Made by a program: the position numbers and the translations under genes. The notes under the pieces are model-generated. The model was not told the origin of the DNA and did not search any database. It saw nothing but the letters and a program-made list of their open reading frames with translations. Below, piece after piece: positions 10,895 to 23,700 of a DNA stretch of 64,000 nt. The stretch is from Udeniomyces pyricola (Eukaryota; Basidiomycota; Tremellomycetes; Cystofilobasidiales; Mrakiaceae): contig BCIK01000004.1 of the NCBI GenBank assembly GCA_039545295.1, positions 373,389 to 437,388 of the forward strand, written 5' to 3'. How positions within the stretch are numbered: position 1 is the stretch's first letter; every line of letters starts with the position of its first letter.

Positions 10895-13738
10895 TGGCAG
10901 GTTTGCAGAATGGGGCGACGGCGGGCTGGGGGTTATGATATCGAAAGGGGGGGGGGGGGGGGAAGGGTTCGAGTGAGAAGGGAAGGAAGAGGTGATGGCA
11001 TGCTTGCTTGCAGACATGCATGACAGATCTTGGATTTTTCAAGTCCGGTCGTTGGACAAGAGAGAAACCCGAACATCGGTCTCTTCCTAGCTGAGAGAGA
11101 AAGAGAGAGAGAGAGGAAATGAGAGGTTATGGGCATCATAGGGGGGCGGGGGGGGGGGGGGGGGGGACATGGGGAGTTCTGCCATCGCTGATGATGATGA
11201 TGATGATGATGGTGCATGACGATGATCATATATATATCTATCCTGTTAGGTTATGATGATAAAAGCTCCTTGCCCTGGTTTCCATGAGCCTGGGTACTTC
11301 ACTGAGCCCATTCGTCGAGGGAGGGGTACGTTCAATGCATGTATATATATAGATACATGGTAGTATAACTCACCATTAGCTGAAGTGAAAGATGGGGAAA
11401 GGATCTATCCTATATGACTCATTAGAACGGACATCGTAAAAAATAAAAAATGTCATCGGTGATCTGCACTGCAGCGTTTTTAACGACATCAACATTCGAC
11501 GGTTCCATTCGTCCGACAGTGCGTCGAACCTAAAAGAAAGATATATATATATATTATATATTATACTATACATACTTGGAAAGTTTCTCAGCTACATTCC
11601 ATTTATTTGCTGTTGAGGATCGATGGAATCCATGGCGCGCGCGCACGGTTAATAGATCTGTTGTTGATCGATCATCCGACGCGATCGAAATGGAGACGCA
11701 TATTCTGTTTTTTTTTTCTTCTTTTTTTCGCTCTTTTGAATTTGGATCCTCGCTCCATCATGATGATACTATAGATACCGAGGTGAAGAAAAAAAAAAGA
11801 AGAAGAAGAAGAAGAAAAAAAAAAAGCGTAGCAAGCCAAGCCAAAGCGAAGCGAAGCAAACCCCCCCCCCCCCCCCCCCCCCCCTTCGCCTCTCCTCTCC
11901 CTTTTTTTTTACCCCTTTACCCAACTGTCAAAGAGAAAAGAAACAAAGGAAAAAAGAAAAAAAGAGGAAGAGAAAAAAAAACTGAAAAGGAAAAGATAGG
12001 TAAGGCCGCGCGGGGGTGAGGAGGGTTTAAAACGTAAGGGGGTATAGGATATGTCGAGACTCAAAGAGAGATAGGCACCCTGACGAGTTCGAAAGTGCGC
12101 GCGCGCCGGTACATATATAGCTAATACGTCGGTCGTCGTTGAAAAACGTATGATATATGAAGCTCGTCATGGGGGTTTAGTAAGTCATCCCCGCGTGCAG
12201 CGCGTCCGGGGGCCGGGGGGGGGGGGGGGGGGGGGGGGGNNNNNNNNNNNNNNNNNNNNNNNNNNNNNNNNNNNNNNNNNNNNNNNNNNNNNNNNNNNNN
12301 NNNNNNNNNNNNNNNNNNNNNNNNNNNNNNNNNNNNNNNNNNNNNNNNNNNNNNNNNNNNNNNNNNNNNNNNNNNNNNNNNNNNNNNNNNNNNNNNNNNN
12401 NNNNNNNGGGGAAGGAGAGTCGATCGAATTGGCCAAAGAAGAAGCGAAGCGAAGCACACGAGAGAGCGAGAGGAAGGTCGGAGGAATTCACCATGTAAAT
12501 ATATATGTGTATATGGGGATGCCGGGGCGGTGTGAGATAGGAGAGGGAGAGGGTTATGCTGTATGAGAAAGAAAGAAAGAAAGAGGGGGGGGGGGGCAGG
12601 ATGTTCCATGATGATAACGATGATGATGGGGAAGAAAAAGACGAGGGTGAGAGAGTAAAGTCAAAGTAAGTACTGCACTGATCGAGTGAACAGATTTGGA
12701 AGAAAGAAAAGAAAAAAGCCCTCCCGATGGGGAAAAAGGAGTGTGAGCATATATATATATAGAAGCTAGGAAAGAGAAAGAGAGAGAGACGGGACGGGAC
12801 GAAAAAGAAAAGGAGGATATGGATAATGAATTAAGATGATGGAGGAATCGATTGGGATAAGGACCACGAGAGAGAGAGGCAGCGCTTTGTCTTTCGTTTA
12901 CACGTACAGAAACAAAAAAGGGGAACATTCCCCCGGGGTGAGTGAGTGAGTGAGAGGTGATTTGATCATGATGATGGTGATGGGATGGATAGCGAAAAGA
13001 AATCAAGGGGGAAAAACAAAGAAAGAAAGAAAAAAGAAGAAGGCCAAAAAAAAAGAGGCGACGAAAGGGCCGTGAAAACGTGTGATCAGGAGAGAAAAAG
13101 AGAAGAAGAAGAAAAAAAAAAGACCGCAAGGAGGTGAAGGAGGTTGACTTTTACGAAAGATGGAGGATGATCGAAAGGGGTGCGAATCCGCGAGCGAGCG
13201 AGCAAGAGAAGTCGAAGAGGAAAAGGATAGAGAAGCGAAAGTGAAAAAGGGGGGAGGGACAAAGGGAGAGTTAAAAAGGACATCGACGGAGAAAATTCGA
13301 GTTATCGGCGTGAAGCGTGAAGAGGAGAGTCGATTGAGAAAAGGAGAAAAAAAAAGAAATGGGTATGTCGTGGGGGTCTTATGCGGAATGAAAGCGAGAA
13401 AAGAAAAGAAAAGGGACGAGATGAGCGTCGATGGAGGGCATGAACGTTGAGAAGGGCTGGGTGGGTCGAGGAGGGAGATATGCAAGGTGATGGATGGAAC
13501 GCCATGAGCGGTGAAACGTCAATGAACGAAGGGTGCCAAGGGCGGAGTGGTGGTAGTAAACCAGGCAGGGCAGGATCAGGGTAGGAATGGGTGAGATTGA
13601 AAGGAAAGAGGAGGTGGTGGATGGAAACCAACGTCTGCTTCCTTAGAAGACCAGAAAAGATAAAAACTTTCCCCTTGATTCTCTCCGTCAACTTCCCTCG
13701 TCATTTCATCACCTCAGATCCTCGTCTTTCCTCCTTCC
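10895..13738. other. 2.8-kb gene-poor region with gap and purine-rich strand
   Basis: I find no supportable gene. The region contains poly-G runs (10948-10962, 11145-11166), an ATG/ATC microsatellite (11190-11213), TATA-type repeats, a run of about 24 C at 11861-11884, and a 168-N gap at 12240-12407 preceded by poly-G. From about 12550 to 13470 the plus strand is almost entirely purine (GAA/GAAA repeats), so the long minus-strand frames here are Phe/Ser/Pro low-complexity shadows. This side is the 3' flank of the minus-strand cyclin. Confidence 0.6.
12240..12407. other. Assembly gap (168 N)
   Basis: A run of N begins directly after a run of about 23 G and ends at GGGG. The true length and content are unknown. 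A sequencing stop in a G homopolymer is the likely cause. Confidence 0.95.
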
Positions 13739-16155
13739 TCACTCTTGATCGTCCAGACTTCTCGACCTCTCATCCACCGCACCTACTTCGACCTCGTACT
13801 CAAGCTCATGACCTTTGATCGCATCTGCCCGCTCGCCCTCACCCTCGTACCGAGCAAGGGCCCAATCGCGAGTGTACTTGGAACACTTCTTGTACTTCCA
13901 CGAGGCGTATTTTTTATAGAGCGACTCGGCTTGCTTCTCCATCGGCCGACGGATGTAGTTGAGCATCAGTTGAGCGGCGGGCAGGAGTTCAGCCTCGGAG
14001 TAGTTAGAGTAGTGGACGAGATTAGGGCCCTGAGAGGAGAGGAGAAAAAGGAGGAGAACCAGAAGAAGAGTAGAAGCAGTAGAGAGGCGACAAGTGGGTA
14101 GTCAAAGGTTGGTCAGCGGGTGGGGTTCGAGTTTGAGGCCCCAAACAAGGCGGCGCGAGAAACCAAAAGAAAAAGAAAAAAAGGAAGAAAAAGAAGAAGA
14201 AAGAAGACAAGAGCTAGCGAGAGAGATCCAGAATAAACTCACCCATTCGCCTCGAGCAAGGACCAGCCTCGCGAGCCAGGCCGCACCGGCCGCGATGGCG
14301 CTCGGCTTCAAGTGGAGCATCTTGTGATCGACGCACGAGATCTCCATAAAGTACTTTGCGAGCGTTCGGGTCTGGATGTCGTAGTCGTCGGCTTTGGAGA
14401 TTCGACGGAGGAAATGGAGTGGGTTCGGGTAACTCAAGTTGAAGTCGAGGGTCTGGAGGAGGTATCGCTCGGCGCCGAGAATTTCCTCGTCGCCGTAACC
14501 GCCATCGGCCATGTAAAGGAAGTTTTGGACCGACGGGCAGATGACCTCCTCGTACTTGGATGCGACAAACAGCGCGGTCGTTCCGACGAGTTGAAGCTTG
14601 ACGAGGGAGATGACGCGGGCCGAGAGGAACCGGTCGACGATGTTGACGGCCAGGAAAAGCGTCTCGGGTAGGAGGCGGAACTTTTGGTGCACCTCAATGA
14701 GCCAGTCGATGAGGATCGTTCGCATCTTCCACTTGAGTTCCGGTTGAATCGACATGTAGTCAGGGTTCGGCATCGTCGTCGTCTAGAAAAAGGGAGGTTA
14801 TAACCAGCATCAGCAACAAAGAAAGAAAGAAAAAAAGAACGATCAAGGAAAATCGAGGAAAGAAAGATAATCCAAGAGTAGAGAGTTGAGCCAACAATCA
14901 CACTCGCGTCGGCAAGACATCCCCCTCCCCCCCCCCTTTCCTTCACTGTTCAAAGAGAGATACCTCTTTTGTACAGCATCACTAGCGTAAGATGATGAGA
15001 CTGACCTCGAGTTTCTGCATGTAGACAAAGATTTCCTTCACGTACTCCGACACCATCTCGGTCTGGAACTCATCCTCAGCATCGAGATCCTGCCATCCCT
15101 CGTCCTTGGCCGGTCCAGGAGCGATAGCGACGGCAACCTCGGCTTCCTTTTGCATCACCTCAACCTCGACAGCTTCAACCTTGACGGGAGAGGACGTCCT
15201 TGGTCGCTTAGCGGGGGCCTCCTCGAGCTCGTCGTCAAGAGTGCTGACCGTCTGCTCCTCGGTCGGCGCCGCCGCCGCCGCTTCCACTTCACGCCGACTG
15301 GGCGCAGGTCGAGTCGCCCGAGACGAAGTCGTCGTCGATGCGGTCGATGCCGAGGCGGCTTTGCGCGCGGCGGCAGTCGTGCGAGTTGAGGTCGCGACCG
15401 GGCGAGCAGCTGTCGATGTCGAGGAGGCGGATGGCGCTCGCCTCTTGACCGCGACCGGAGCGGGTTGACTGGCGGCCTCTTCCTTCTCCTGAGCGGCTTG
15501 CTCGGCAGCCAGACTTGCGCGGGTCCTACGGGGTGCTCTGGTAGTTGCCGTGGTGGAGACGGCGGTAGGCTTCTTCTCGACGACCTTCTTGTCAGCCTTG
15601 CCAGCGGCGGCGGCGGCGGAGGGAGCAGCGGATGCGCTTTTGTTGGTGACTTCTCCAAACGCGGCACGCTTTCTCGTTCCCAAGACTTGCTTGCCGTCAG
15701 TGGCGGCGGCGGTGGACGCCTTGGGAGCGTCCTTGGCGGCAAGTGCGGTTCCCTTGGACGAGGTGGTTGGTTTCGAAGGGGGAGCGCCATCCTTGCCAAT
15801 CGGGGCGGACGATTTGGCGGTCCTCGCGGCCATGATGGCGTTTTCGTCACCTATGGAAGGTGCAGTGGATCGAGTGACGCGCGTAGTTCTTCGGGTCTAC
15901 AAGACGAGCAGACAGAGAGAAAGAGAAAGGGGTAGCAAAGAGGAGAGCAGTTACAAGGGAAAAGGGGGGGGGGGAAAGGAGAAGGGGAAAGAGAGGCATG
16001 GAAGGGTCAACGCCGGAGCACAAGGAACGAAACGCGACGATGGATCAACAAACATGTTCTCTGTTCGCGCACGCGTAGAGGACGAGGCAAGGCGGAACCG
16101 ATGTCATAAAGGGCAAGGGAAAGAAGGAGCAACGTACAGGAATGCCGCTAGCCAT
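13739..16155 (-). CDS. CLB1: G2/mitotic B-type cyclin
   Basis: This is the regulatory subunit of the mitotic Cdk1 kinase. Four exons (16155-16138, 15896-15006, 14782-14243, 14029-13739) splice in frame to 579 aa. The first coding exon is only 18 nt (MASGIP) and joins TRRTTRVTRSTAPSIGDENA, an N-terminus typical of fungal B cyclins. A destruction-box-like RAAFGEVTN follows near residue 80, with Phe where Leu is usual. A long Ala/Thr/Lys-rich disordered segment precedes the cyclin box: KMRTILIDWLIEVHQKF (the MRAIL-type helix), FLAVNIVDRFLS, VGTTALFVASKYEEV, and the second fold from ADGGYGDEEILGAERYLL to the C-terminal SWKYKKCSKYTRDWA. The start at 16155 was chosen because it supplies a family-like N-terminus in phase. 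The symbol follows the basidiomycete convention and is less certain than the family. Confidence 0.92.
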
Positions 16156-17322
16156 GATGGGAAGCTAGATGTTGGATGGATGGGGGTTCGAGGGGCGGGG
16201 TAGGGGTGAAGGGAAGAAGGAGAGAGAGGGAGGAGAGAGACAGGCCGAGGGTGCGTGCGACGAGACGAGGAGTAGGGAGGAGAGGGAGGAGGAGGAAAGT
16301 GAAGAGGGTCGTGGCGCGTTGAGGAACGGGATGGGTCGTGGGTTAATCAAGGCAAGGTGTCCAGTCTCGCACCGTCAGGAGGGATGAGGAGAAGGCGTAG
16401 GGAGGAGTGTGGGAGGAGTAGGAACACGTGGGAGGGGCAGGGGAAAGGGGTGGGCAAATGGGCAATGGGGAAGGGGAAGGGGGGAAAGGGAAAGAGAAGA
16501 CGACGACGACGAGCGAGGGAACAAGATCCACCAAAGTCGACTCTTAAAGAAGCGAACCAACGATCTCGACGCGCCCCCCTTCTGCTTGCGGTGATGATGA
16601 TGATGTATATTTATTATACATATTCCGGCCCATACATATATATATTTCCATCTCATCCTTGGAACCGATTCATGCCTGCTCGCTTCTCCATCAATCGACA
16701 TTTAACTCCACCTCGCAGACGTTGTCCAACCAAAAACCCTCGACTCGCCTGCGTTCGAGCCGACGCGCGCCATCGTCCGAATGTCCCAGCTATACCGCCG
16801 CTCCTTGTGGTGGGTCCCAAAGTGGAACGTCCATCAACACGCCCAAATGACGTATACACTTCACCACCACCGCTTCTCTTCATGCTCACTCGTCCATGTT
16901 CATCGCTCCAACCATCATCACACGCTCCGTCGCAAAAGCAATCATCGCCACACGGCGCAAGGTCATAGTCATAATAGGAAAAACAAAGTTTTAATAATAG
17001 TAATAAAAAAAAAAGAGCAGAGGTCACGAACGACAACGAGGCTGGGCACAGCCGCGCCAGAAGCACTCTACCAAGGAAAAGAAAGCCACAGCTGCAAGAC
17101 GACACCAAGGGCAAAAAACGAATAAGCCATTGCGCAACACACACATACGCGACATCTCAAGGTGGACTAACAACATACCAAAGAACGCTTTAAGACCTCT
17201 CGCCTCGGAGGCGTCGGTGATTTTTTTATTTTCTTTGACGCTCGTTCGCCTCGGAGCCTCCGGTTGACTGCGGGACGTAGTGACTTGACTACATTTTACG
17301 TGTGTGTGCGGGTAGGAGTGGA

Positions 17323-17323
<1 letters not shown>
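16156..17323. other. Intergenic region upstream of cyclin B
   Basis: I see no supportable gene. The stretch includes a G/A-rich block (16160-16520), AT-rich steps (16600-16650) and a hairpin element at 17201-17262. It must hold the cyclin promoter and any sequence beyond the peroxiredoxin remnant. Confidence 0.5.
17201..17262 (-). other. Hairpin element resembling the H3 gene 3' end
   Basis: Read on the minus strand, this stretch gives GAGGCGAACGAGCGTC, an A-rich run containing AAAAAAATC, then CGACGCCTCCGAGGCGAG. The 3' end of the H3 gene (about 18790-18845, minus strand) has the same order: GAGGCGAGCGATCGT, AAAAAAATCG, ACGACTCCGAGGCGAG. Here GCGTC and GACGC can pair around the A-rich loop. 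It could be a decayed copy of the H3 3' end or a shared 3'-end signal. Confidence 0.35.

Positions 17324-17373
<50 letters not shown>
17324..17373 (+). repeat. Run of 50 A
   Basis: Fifty consecutive A on the plus strand lie four bases beyond the stop of the minus-strand peroxiredoxin remnant. It reads as T on that gene's sense strand, so it is not a retroposed poly-A tail of that gene. Confidence 0.9.
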
Positions 17374-17375
<2 letters not shown>

Positions 17376-17377
17376 GA

Positions 17378-17883
17378 CTAGGTCTTCATCCTCCTAGTTA
17401 AGCGTCGACGCCAGCAATCTTCCTTGGTCTGTTGCTCCGAGGTGAATCGGAGGTATGGCTTGACGACCTTGTGGCCGGGGAAGAGCTTCTCGACTTCCTC
17501 GCCCTGGACAGAAGGGTGAACGATCACAGGGTTGCCTCGCTTCCAGTCGACAGGGGTGGTGATCCGATGCTGGAGTAGAAAGGGGGAGGGGGTTAAGCAA
17601 AAAGAGATGAGTACAATGTCAATACAAGATCACTTGGAGCTTTGAATGAGCGCGGTGGACCACAAAGGCATCACAATGGACCGGTCCGAAGAGAAAGGGA
17701 AGAACAGTACCTTGTCTCCGAGCTGAAGAAAGTCAATAACTCTCAGGATCTCGTCAAACTGTCAACCAGTAGCTGTAAGAGAGCATGCGAGATGGGAAAA
17801 CACTCTTCGGTCAGCTTTTGATGCCTGATGGCGGATCGGATGTAGAAGGAGAGTCCCACACATGCAGGGTACGAAAGCAACGA
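17378..17883 (-). pseudogene. Remnant of a 1-Cys peroxiredoxin (Prx6/Prx1 type)
   Basis: Only C-terminal parts of a peroxiredoxin remain. One exon (17758-17711) gives FDEILRVIDFLQLGDK. After an intron, a second exon (17569-17378) gives HRITTPVDWKRGNP, VIVHPSVQGEEVEKLFPG and KPYLRFT, the dimerisation region of the 1-Cys family. It then runs into an unusual basic tail ending RRMKT. Just upstream, LLSYPA with a degenerate continuation (17863-17883) matches the strand before FDEI. The catalytic thioredoxin fold with its PVCTTE motif is absent from the 900 bp upstream, which hold only the H3 3' flank. I call it a decayed gene. Alternatives are a misassembly that removed the front, or a front part elsewhere. 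Confidence 0.6.
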
Positions 17884-18820
17884 TCCTGCATCACACTCAT
17901 GATGAATCATGTTCCAGCCGCCACCTAACTGACATCCTTCACCATCGTGATCTCATACATCATGTGTATATATGTATATCCATTGCCCCTTCACATCCAG
18001 GCGAGCACCCGTTTCGTTTCCCACCCGTCATCTGGATTGAGATCAAATTCCAGATTGAACGGACCATGAATCGATCATCCCTTCTTGTGACAACGTCCAT
18101 CATCAACAGCAAAAAACATATAAAACTCGAGCTCGAACGATTCAAAGGCAAGAGAACAGTGCAATATGCCAGATCAGGCCACACCATCGATCAGCCGGTA
18201 GCTACCAGGAAAACATGTATTCACGCAAAACATGAAGGGTGAAAAAGCGGAAAATGAAAAGTCGAAGAAGAACTATATATCAAAGGGTCTCTCGGCCAGC
18301 CTTCGGACGCGTCTTCCACAGCCTAACACTAGCTCCTGGAGCCGCAATGATTGTTGACGAGTTTGCGGTGGCTGCTTAGGTATCATACTGGCAGACCGGA
18401 TACTATAACGGGTTCATCGTATCTCCAACGGGGTCAGGTTAGGTCAACTCATGACACAGCAAGTATAGGAACAGTACTCCGGGAGAAGGCCCTCGGACCT
18501 GCTTGCATGCATGCAGTTTCATGCAGTATCGGCAGTTGAATAGTGAATCGCGAGCACACAGACGTCTGGAGCATATGGGTCTCGAGGCAGCCAGGCGATC
18601 GAGATGGAGGCGTACATCATGGATCGCAAAACAAAAAAGAAGGTAGTCGAAAACGCAAAAAGTAGGGGGGGTCGGCAGAAGCCAAGAAGGGATAGGACGG
18701 CGGAATGATGATCCAAGTCGAAGCGAGGCGAGAACGCGGAGAGAGAGGTCCGGAGACGTCAGATGTCGCGCATGTCATGGGTCATCATCAAGCGCGCTCG
18801 CCTCGGAGTCGTCGATTTTT
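17884..18820. other. Intergenic region between peroxiredoxin remnant and H3
   Basis: I find no catalytic peroxiredoxin exon and no other credible gene on either strand. The right end is the H3 3' flank, which is pyrimidine-rich on the H3 sense strand. Confidence 0.5.
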
Positions 18821-20091
<1,271 letters not shown>

Positions 20092-20387
20092 TGTGACGAG
20101 TGGTTCTTGAGGTGGATGGTCTTGACGGTGGCGAGGGGTTGGTGGGTGGTGGTAAGAGGGGAAGGCAGGGGCGAACTTTCGACCTCCTCCATCAGAGGGG
20201 ATCGATCCGGCGAAGCGAGCTTCCCGCACCAATTTGCTCAACGCCATACGAGGGTTGGTAAGCGTGCTAACCATCAGCCGCAATCTGCGTCGAGGCCAAA
20301 TCCGGTCGAAAGTCTGCATCGCCATAGGCTGGCCTCTTAGAGTCTTCACGGCAGTGTTGGTCCTCATAAAAAGTCACGAGAGTCACT

Positions 20388-20414
20388 TTGCACTTTATTT
20401 GGTGCAAATTGCAT
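20388..20414. promoter_or_regulatory. TTGCAC/GTGCAA inverted repeat in the H3 / axis-gene promoter
   Basis: The 680-bp interval 20092-20771 is the shared promoter of H3 (-) and the SYCP2-like gene (+). TTGCAC (20388-20393) and GTGCAA (20402-20407) form an inverted repeat, followed by TTGCAT (20409-20414). The same hexamer pair occurs in the helicase/eL14 promoter. A C/T-rich leader with CTCACACG lies just before the SYCP2-like ATG. The function is inferred from position and recurrence. Confidence 0.35.
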
Positions 20415-20771
20415 TGAAACTGAATGAGATAGCAAGAATTTAGGTGCCCAGGCAAAGTACCCCTTTCGGTGGAAACGGCCTGCAGGTCGTCAAGAGGAGG
20501 AGGAATGGACGACAAGAAGGCGGCGTTGTGCGCTGTGCAGCCGCTCCAGCTCTTTTCTTCCCTTATACTAGTTGCTCTCCCCCTTCCCCCCTTTTCGCCC
20601 ATCGATCCACCTCCAAACTCTGGTCGATATCTATCGCTCAAGTATACTCACACGACCTATCTGATCTGTCTCCCATTCAAAATCTCTCAACGTACTCCGC
20701 ATACACGCCTGTCATCGAGGTCTTAGCCCCCAGCCTACGTACGTCAGCCCGTCGAAGATCAGCTGCCTGCC

Positions 20772-23700
20772 ATGGCGCTCAACAGCAATTCGACGCTCTC
20801 GCTGTCCAACGCAATTGCCGAGCTCAAAGAGGTCGCCTCCGCGTCCAACGACCGTACCAAAAAGCAAATGGTGACCAAGTGGACGGCGGATCTTAGTCGC
20901 CTGGTGAGCATTGCACCGTTGTCCGCCCCGCGTCATCCTACCCACCGAGGTCCGGAACGGCTGTACGCGCGCGTTTGCCGCAGACCCATCGCGTCCCTTA
21001 TGCGGCAATCAGGGCCCTGAGCCCCAAAGATCAAATCAGTACGCGCTAGGAGAATACAACCGTGTTAACTTACGAAACTCTTCTCTGTGGTTCAGACTAA
21101 GAACTGGCAGGATCCTGTCGCCCTCGGCGAGCTGTTCAGACCTAGTGACGAGGACGAGGTAAGCTCCTCAGACAGAACACGAGCCCGCAGCAAAAACGCC
21201 TCTTGATCAGCGCTTCTTGAGTCGCCCCCCGAACGGATTCGCTCGAGCCCACTGGTCTCTAAAACGCGTCGTCGCGATGCCTTTCAGACTGCGACATCAT
21301 TCTCTCCCTCATCTTTGAATTCCCTTCGCCTGACCCGATACTGATGAAGTGCCCGAGTCTTTCCCTTAGAGCGTACCCATCTATGATACTTTTCCCGCTG
21401 CCGTGATTCCCGTGACGACTGCCGTAGTCCGGGGCGTTACGTCCAACCGCCTCCAAACAATTCTCTCCCGCGTAAGGCAAGCGGATGATCTCTCGGCGCT
21501 CTCTGCCAAGGAGACCGACGCAAAGCTCAAGTGGGAAAAGATGCTAGCTAACGTCATGACAAGCATCCATAACTGGAGCTTCGACCTCGCACGTAGAGCC
21601 GGCTCGGACCAACTTCAACGAGGTGAAAATCTCAAGGCCGCTTTGGTCGATTGCCCGGAGCGCCCAGTTCTAACCCTGACACGAACTCGTCGCGTGCACT
21701 TTTGTCATGATCACTTTGTGCAGGTGCGGCTAAAGATGCTCTCGCTGCTATCGGAACATCGCTCTACCCAACCCTGTTCAATTTCATCACTGGTCATACA
21801 AGTCAATACGTCGGTCCCGTTTTGACGAAAAGTGTGAGTCGAATTGGGAACACAAACATGACTTGGACAGCTTTGACGAGTGGAAACTGATACTGTACCT
21901 TGCCATCCTTCTACGGTCAGATCCTTGAGCTTATTGAAGCAACGTTGAACTATTCAAAGCGGAACCGGGCTCTCGTTTCAACGCAAGGCAGTGCCGTCGG
22001 AGCGAGCCCGTGAGCATGCTCAAGTCCAGCAACACTTTCTACTGACAGCTAGACTGGTTGAGCTGACTCTTTTAGCGCACACTGGCTCTCAGCTTGCAAC
22101 TTGGCCAGCTTTTAGGGTCCACCAAAGGTACAGAATTTCTTGCTGTAGTGACGACTCTCATCGAGGACGGCTAGCATGACTGACTCTCGAGCCTTTACTC
22201 TCCTCTCATCTTCATTTGACACTCGCATATGCCCTATAGAGTATGAAAACCTTGGCCTTGTCATCGATATTATAGGCTATAGTTTGCCTGCTGCAAGTTT
22301 GAGCTCGGCGATCACAGATGTTACAAGCTCCAAGTATGTGTTTGCGCAAAGCGTAGCCGCTACGTTTGCTGATAAGCACGGTACCGAGCCAGCCATATTC
22401 GATCTCCTGATGGCCTCAAGTCTCACCAGCTGGTCAAATGTACGTTAGTCTCATCCATGTGAACATGTCGCTTCTTTGGGTGAAACTAACACGTCGGCAC
22501 TCGACCTGAATCGTCCAATCCAGGCACGAACCAAACTCATGATTCAACTCACGAAAAGCGACATCAATCGGTAGATCTGCTTGGCCATCACAAGCTGGAA
22601 ACATTCTTAGTGATTGACCATCTGATTTTTTGGGTTCTTTTATTTGTTTGTTTGAACTCGCTTCCACGTGATACTCACTTTCCCTATCATCAGGGTTCAA
22701 TTCTTCGCTCTCACATCCTTTACGCAAGGCATTCCGCCCGAGGAACGCATTGTTCATCCGAACGATCGGGAAAGTATCGCTCGAGGAGCCCTTTATGCTC
22801 ATTTCGACAGCGTGGCAATCACTGTTGTGCTGACCAAACCAGATTTAGATGACCTGGTACGTAAGTTCTTGTCGCATACGCCGGCGCAAGCGCTGGACCA
22901 TGAGCTTGTCTTAACTCGATCCACTTCCATATCACAGACTGTGTCGATCAACTACGCGGATATCATTTCGATCGATTTTGTGGATGGTTCGAAGGATGCC
23001 AAAGGTTGGTATATTTGCTGCTGTGCGCCTGGAGAATGGACCTCAGTCCGACTGTCTACAAAGCTAATGCCGCGCGGGCCCGTTGTCATATTCGATCCCA
23101 GAACCCATCACACGTGTCACGGTCGTCAACACCAAGAATGTACGATATGACCTTGCCCTCAAAGTATCGCGAACGACCATCCAGCAAGTCTGTGTCAAAC
23201 GAGCATTTGTCAGTCCTCGCGATTACCTGACTGTGCAGCACGCGACTATGCGCTGCTGAACCTATCCTTGAACTTGTTCTTCGACTTGTGGCGGGATTCT
23301 CCTTGCTTCTAGGGTTGTATGATACCCTCACCCGATCGCATATCGACTCACAGAACGGCCGTTCCAGACAGCGGGCCTATGATTCAGAATGCTCGCCAAG
23401 CGTCACTCTCGGCAGAAACGCGTGACTCCTCTGAGCATCGTACTCGAACGATGCAGGCTCGTCAGTTCTTCCGTTCTGAATTGTGCTGAGATGGGAAAAG
23501 TATGGCGATGCATAGCGACGTAAGACTAATATCAAGTCTCCCGTATCGACACGTGTTACCCTACTCAGTAACGGACGCCATCTCCGATCACACTAGTGTT
23601 TCTCCCCCCGAAGTCGACGCAACGAACAAAACGATTCGCAAAGCCAAAGACCCTGTCTCATCAACATTGAATCCTACCAGCAACACCGTTAACCCGGCCG

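Noticed and set aside
11576..12019. Open frame rich in Lys and Arg
   Set aside because: It is driven by A/G microsatellites and a poly-C run, with no family motif and no plausible splice partner.
12554..13691. Long minus-strand frames rich in Phe, Ser and Pro
   Set aside because: They are the complement of a purine-only stretch; composition alone keeps them open.
17324..17373. The 50-A run as a retroposition tail of the peroxiredoxin remnant
   Set aside because: The remnant still has an intron and lies on the opposite strand, so the run would be T on its sense strand.
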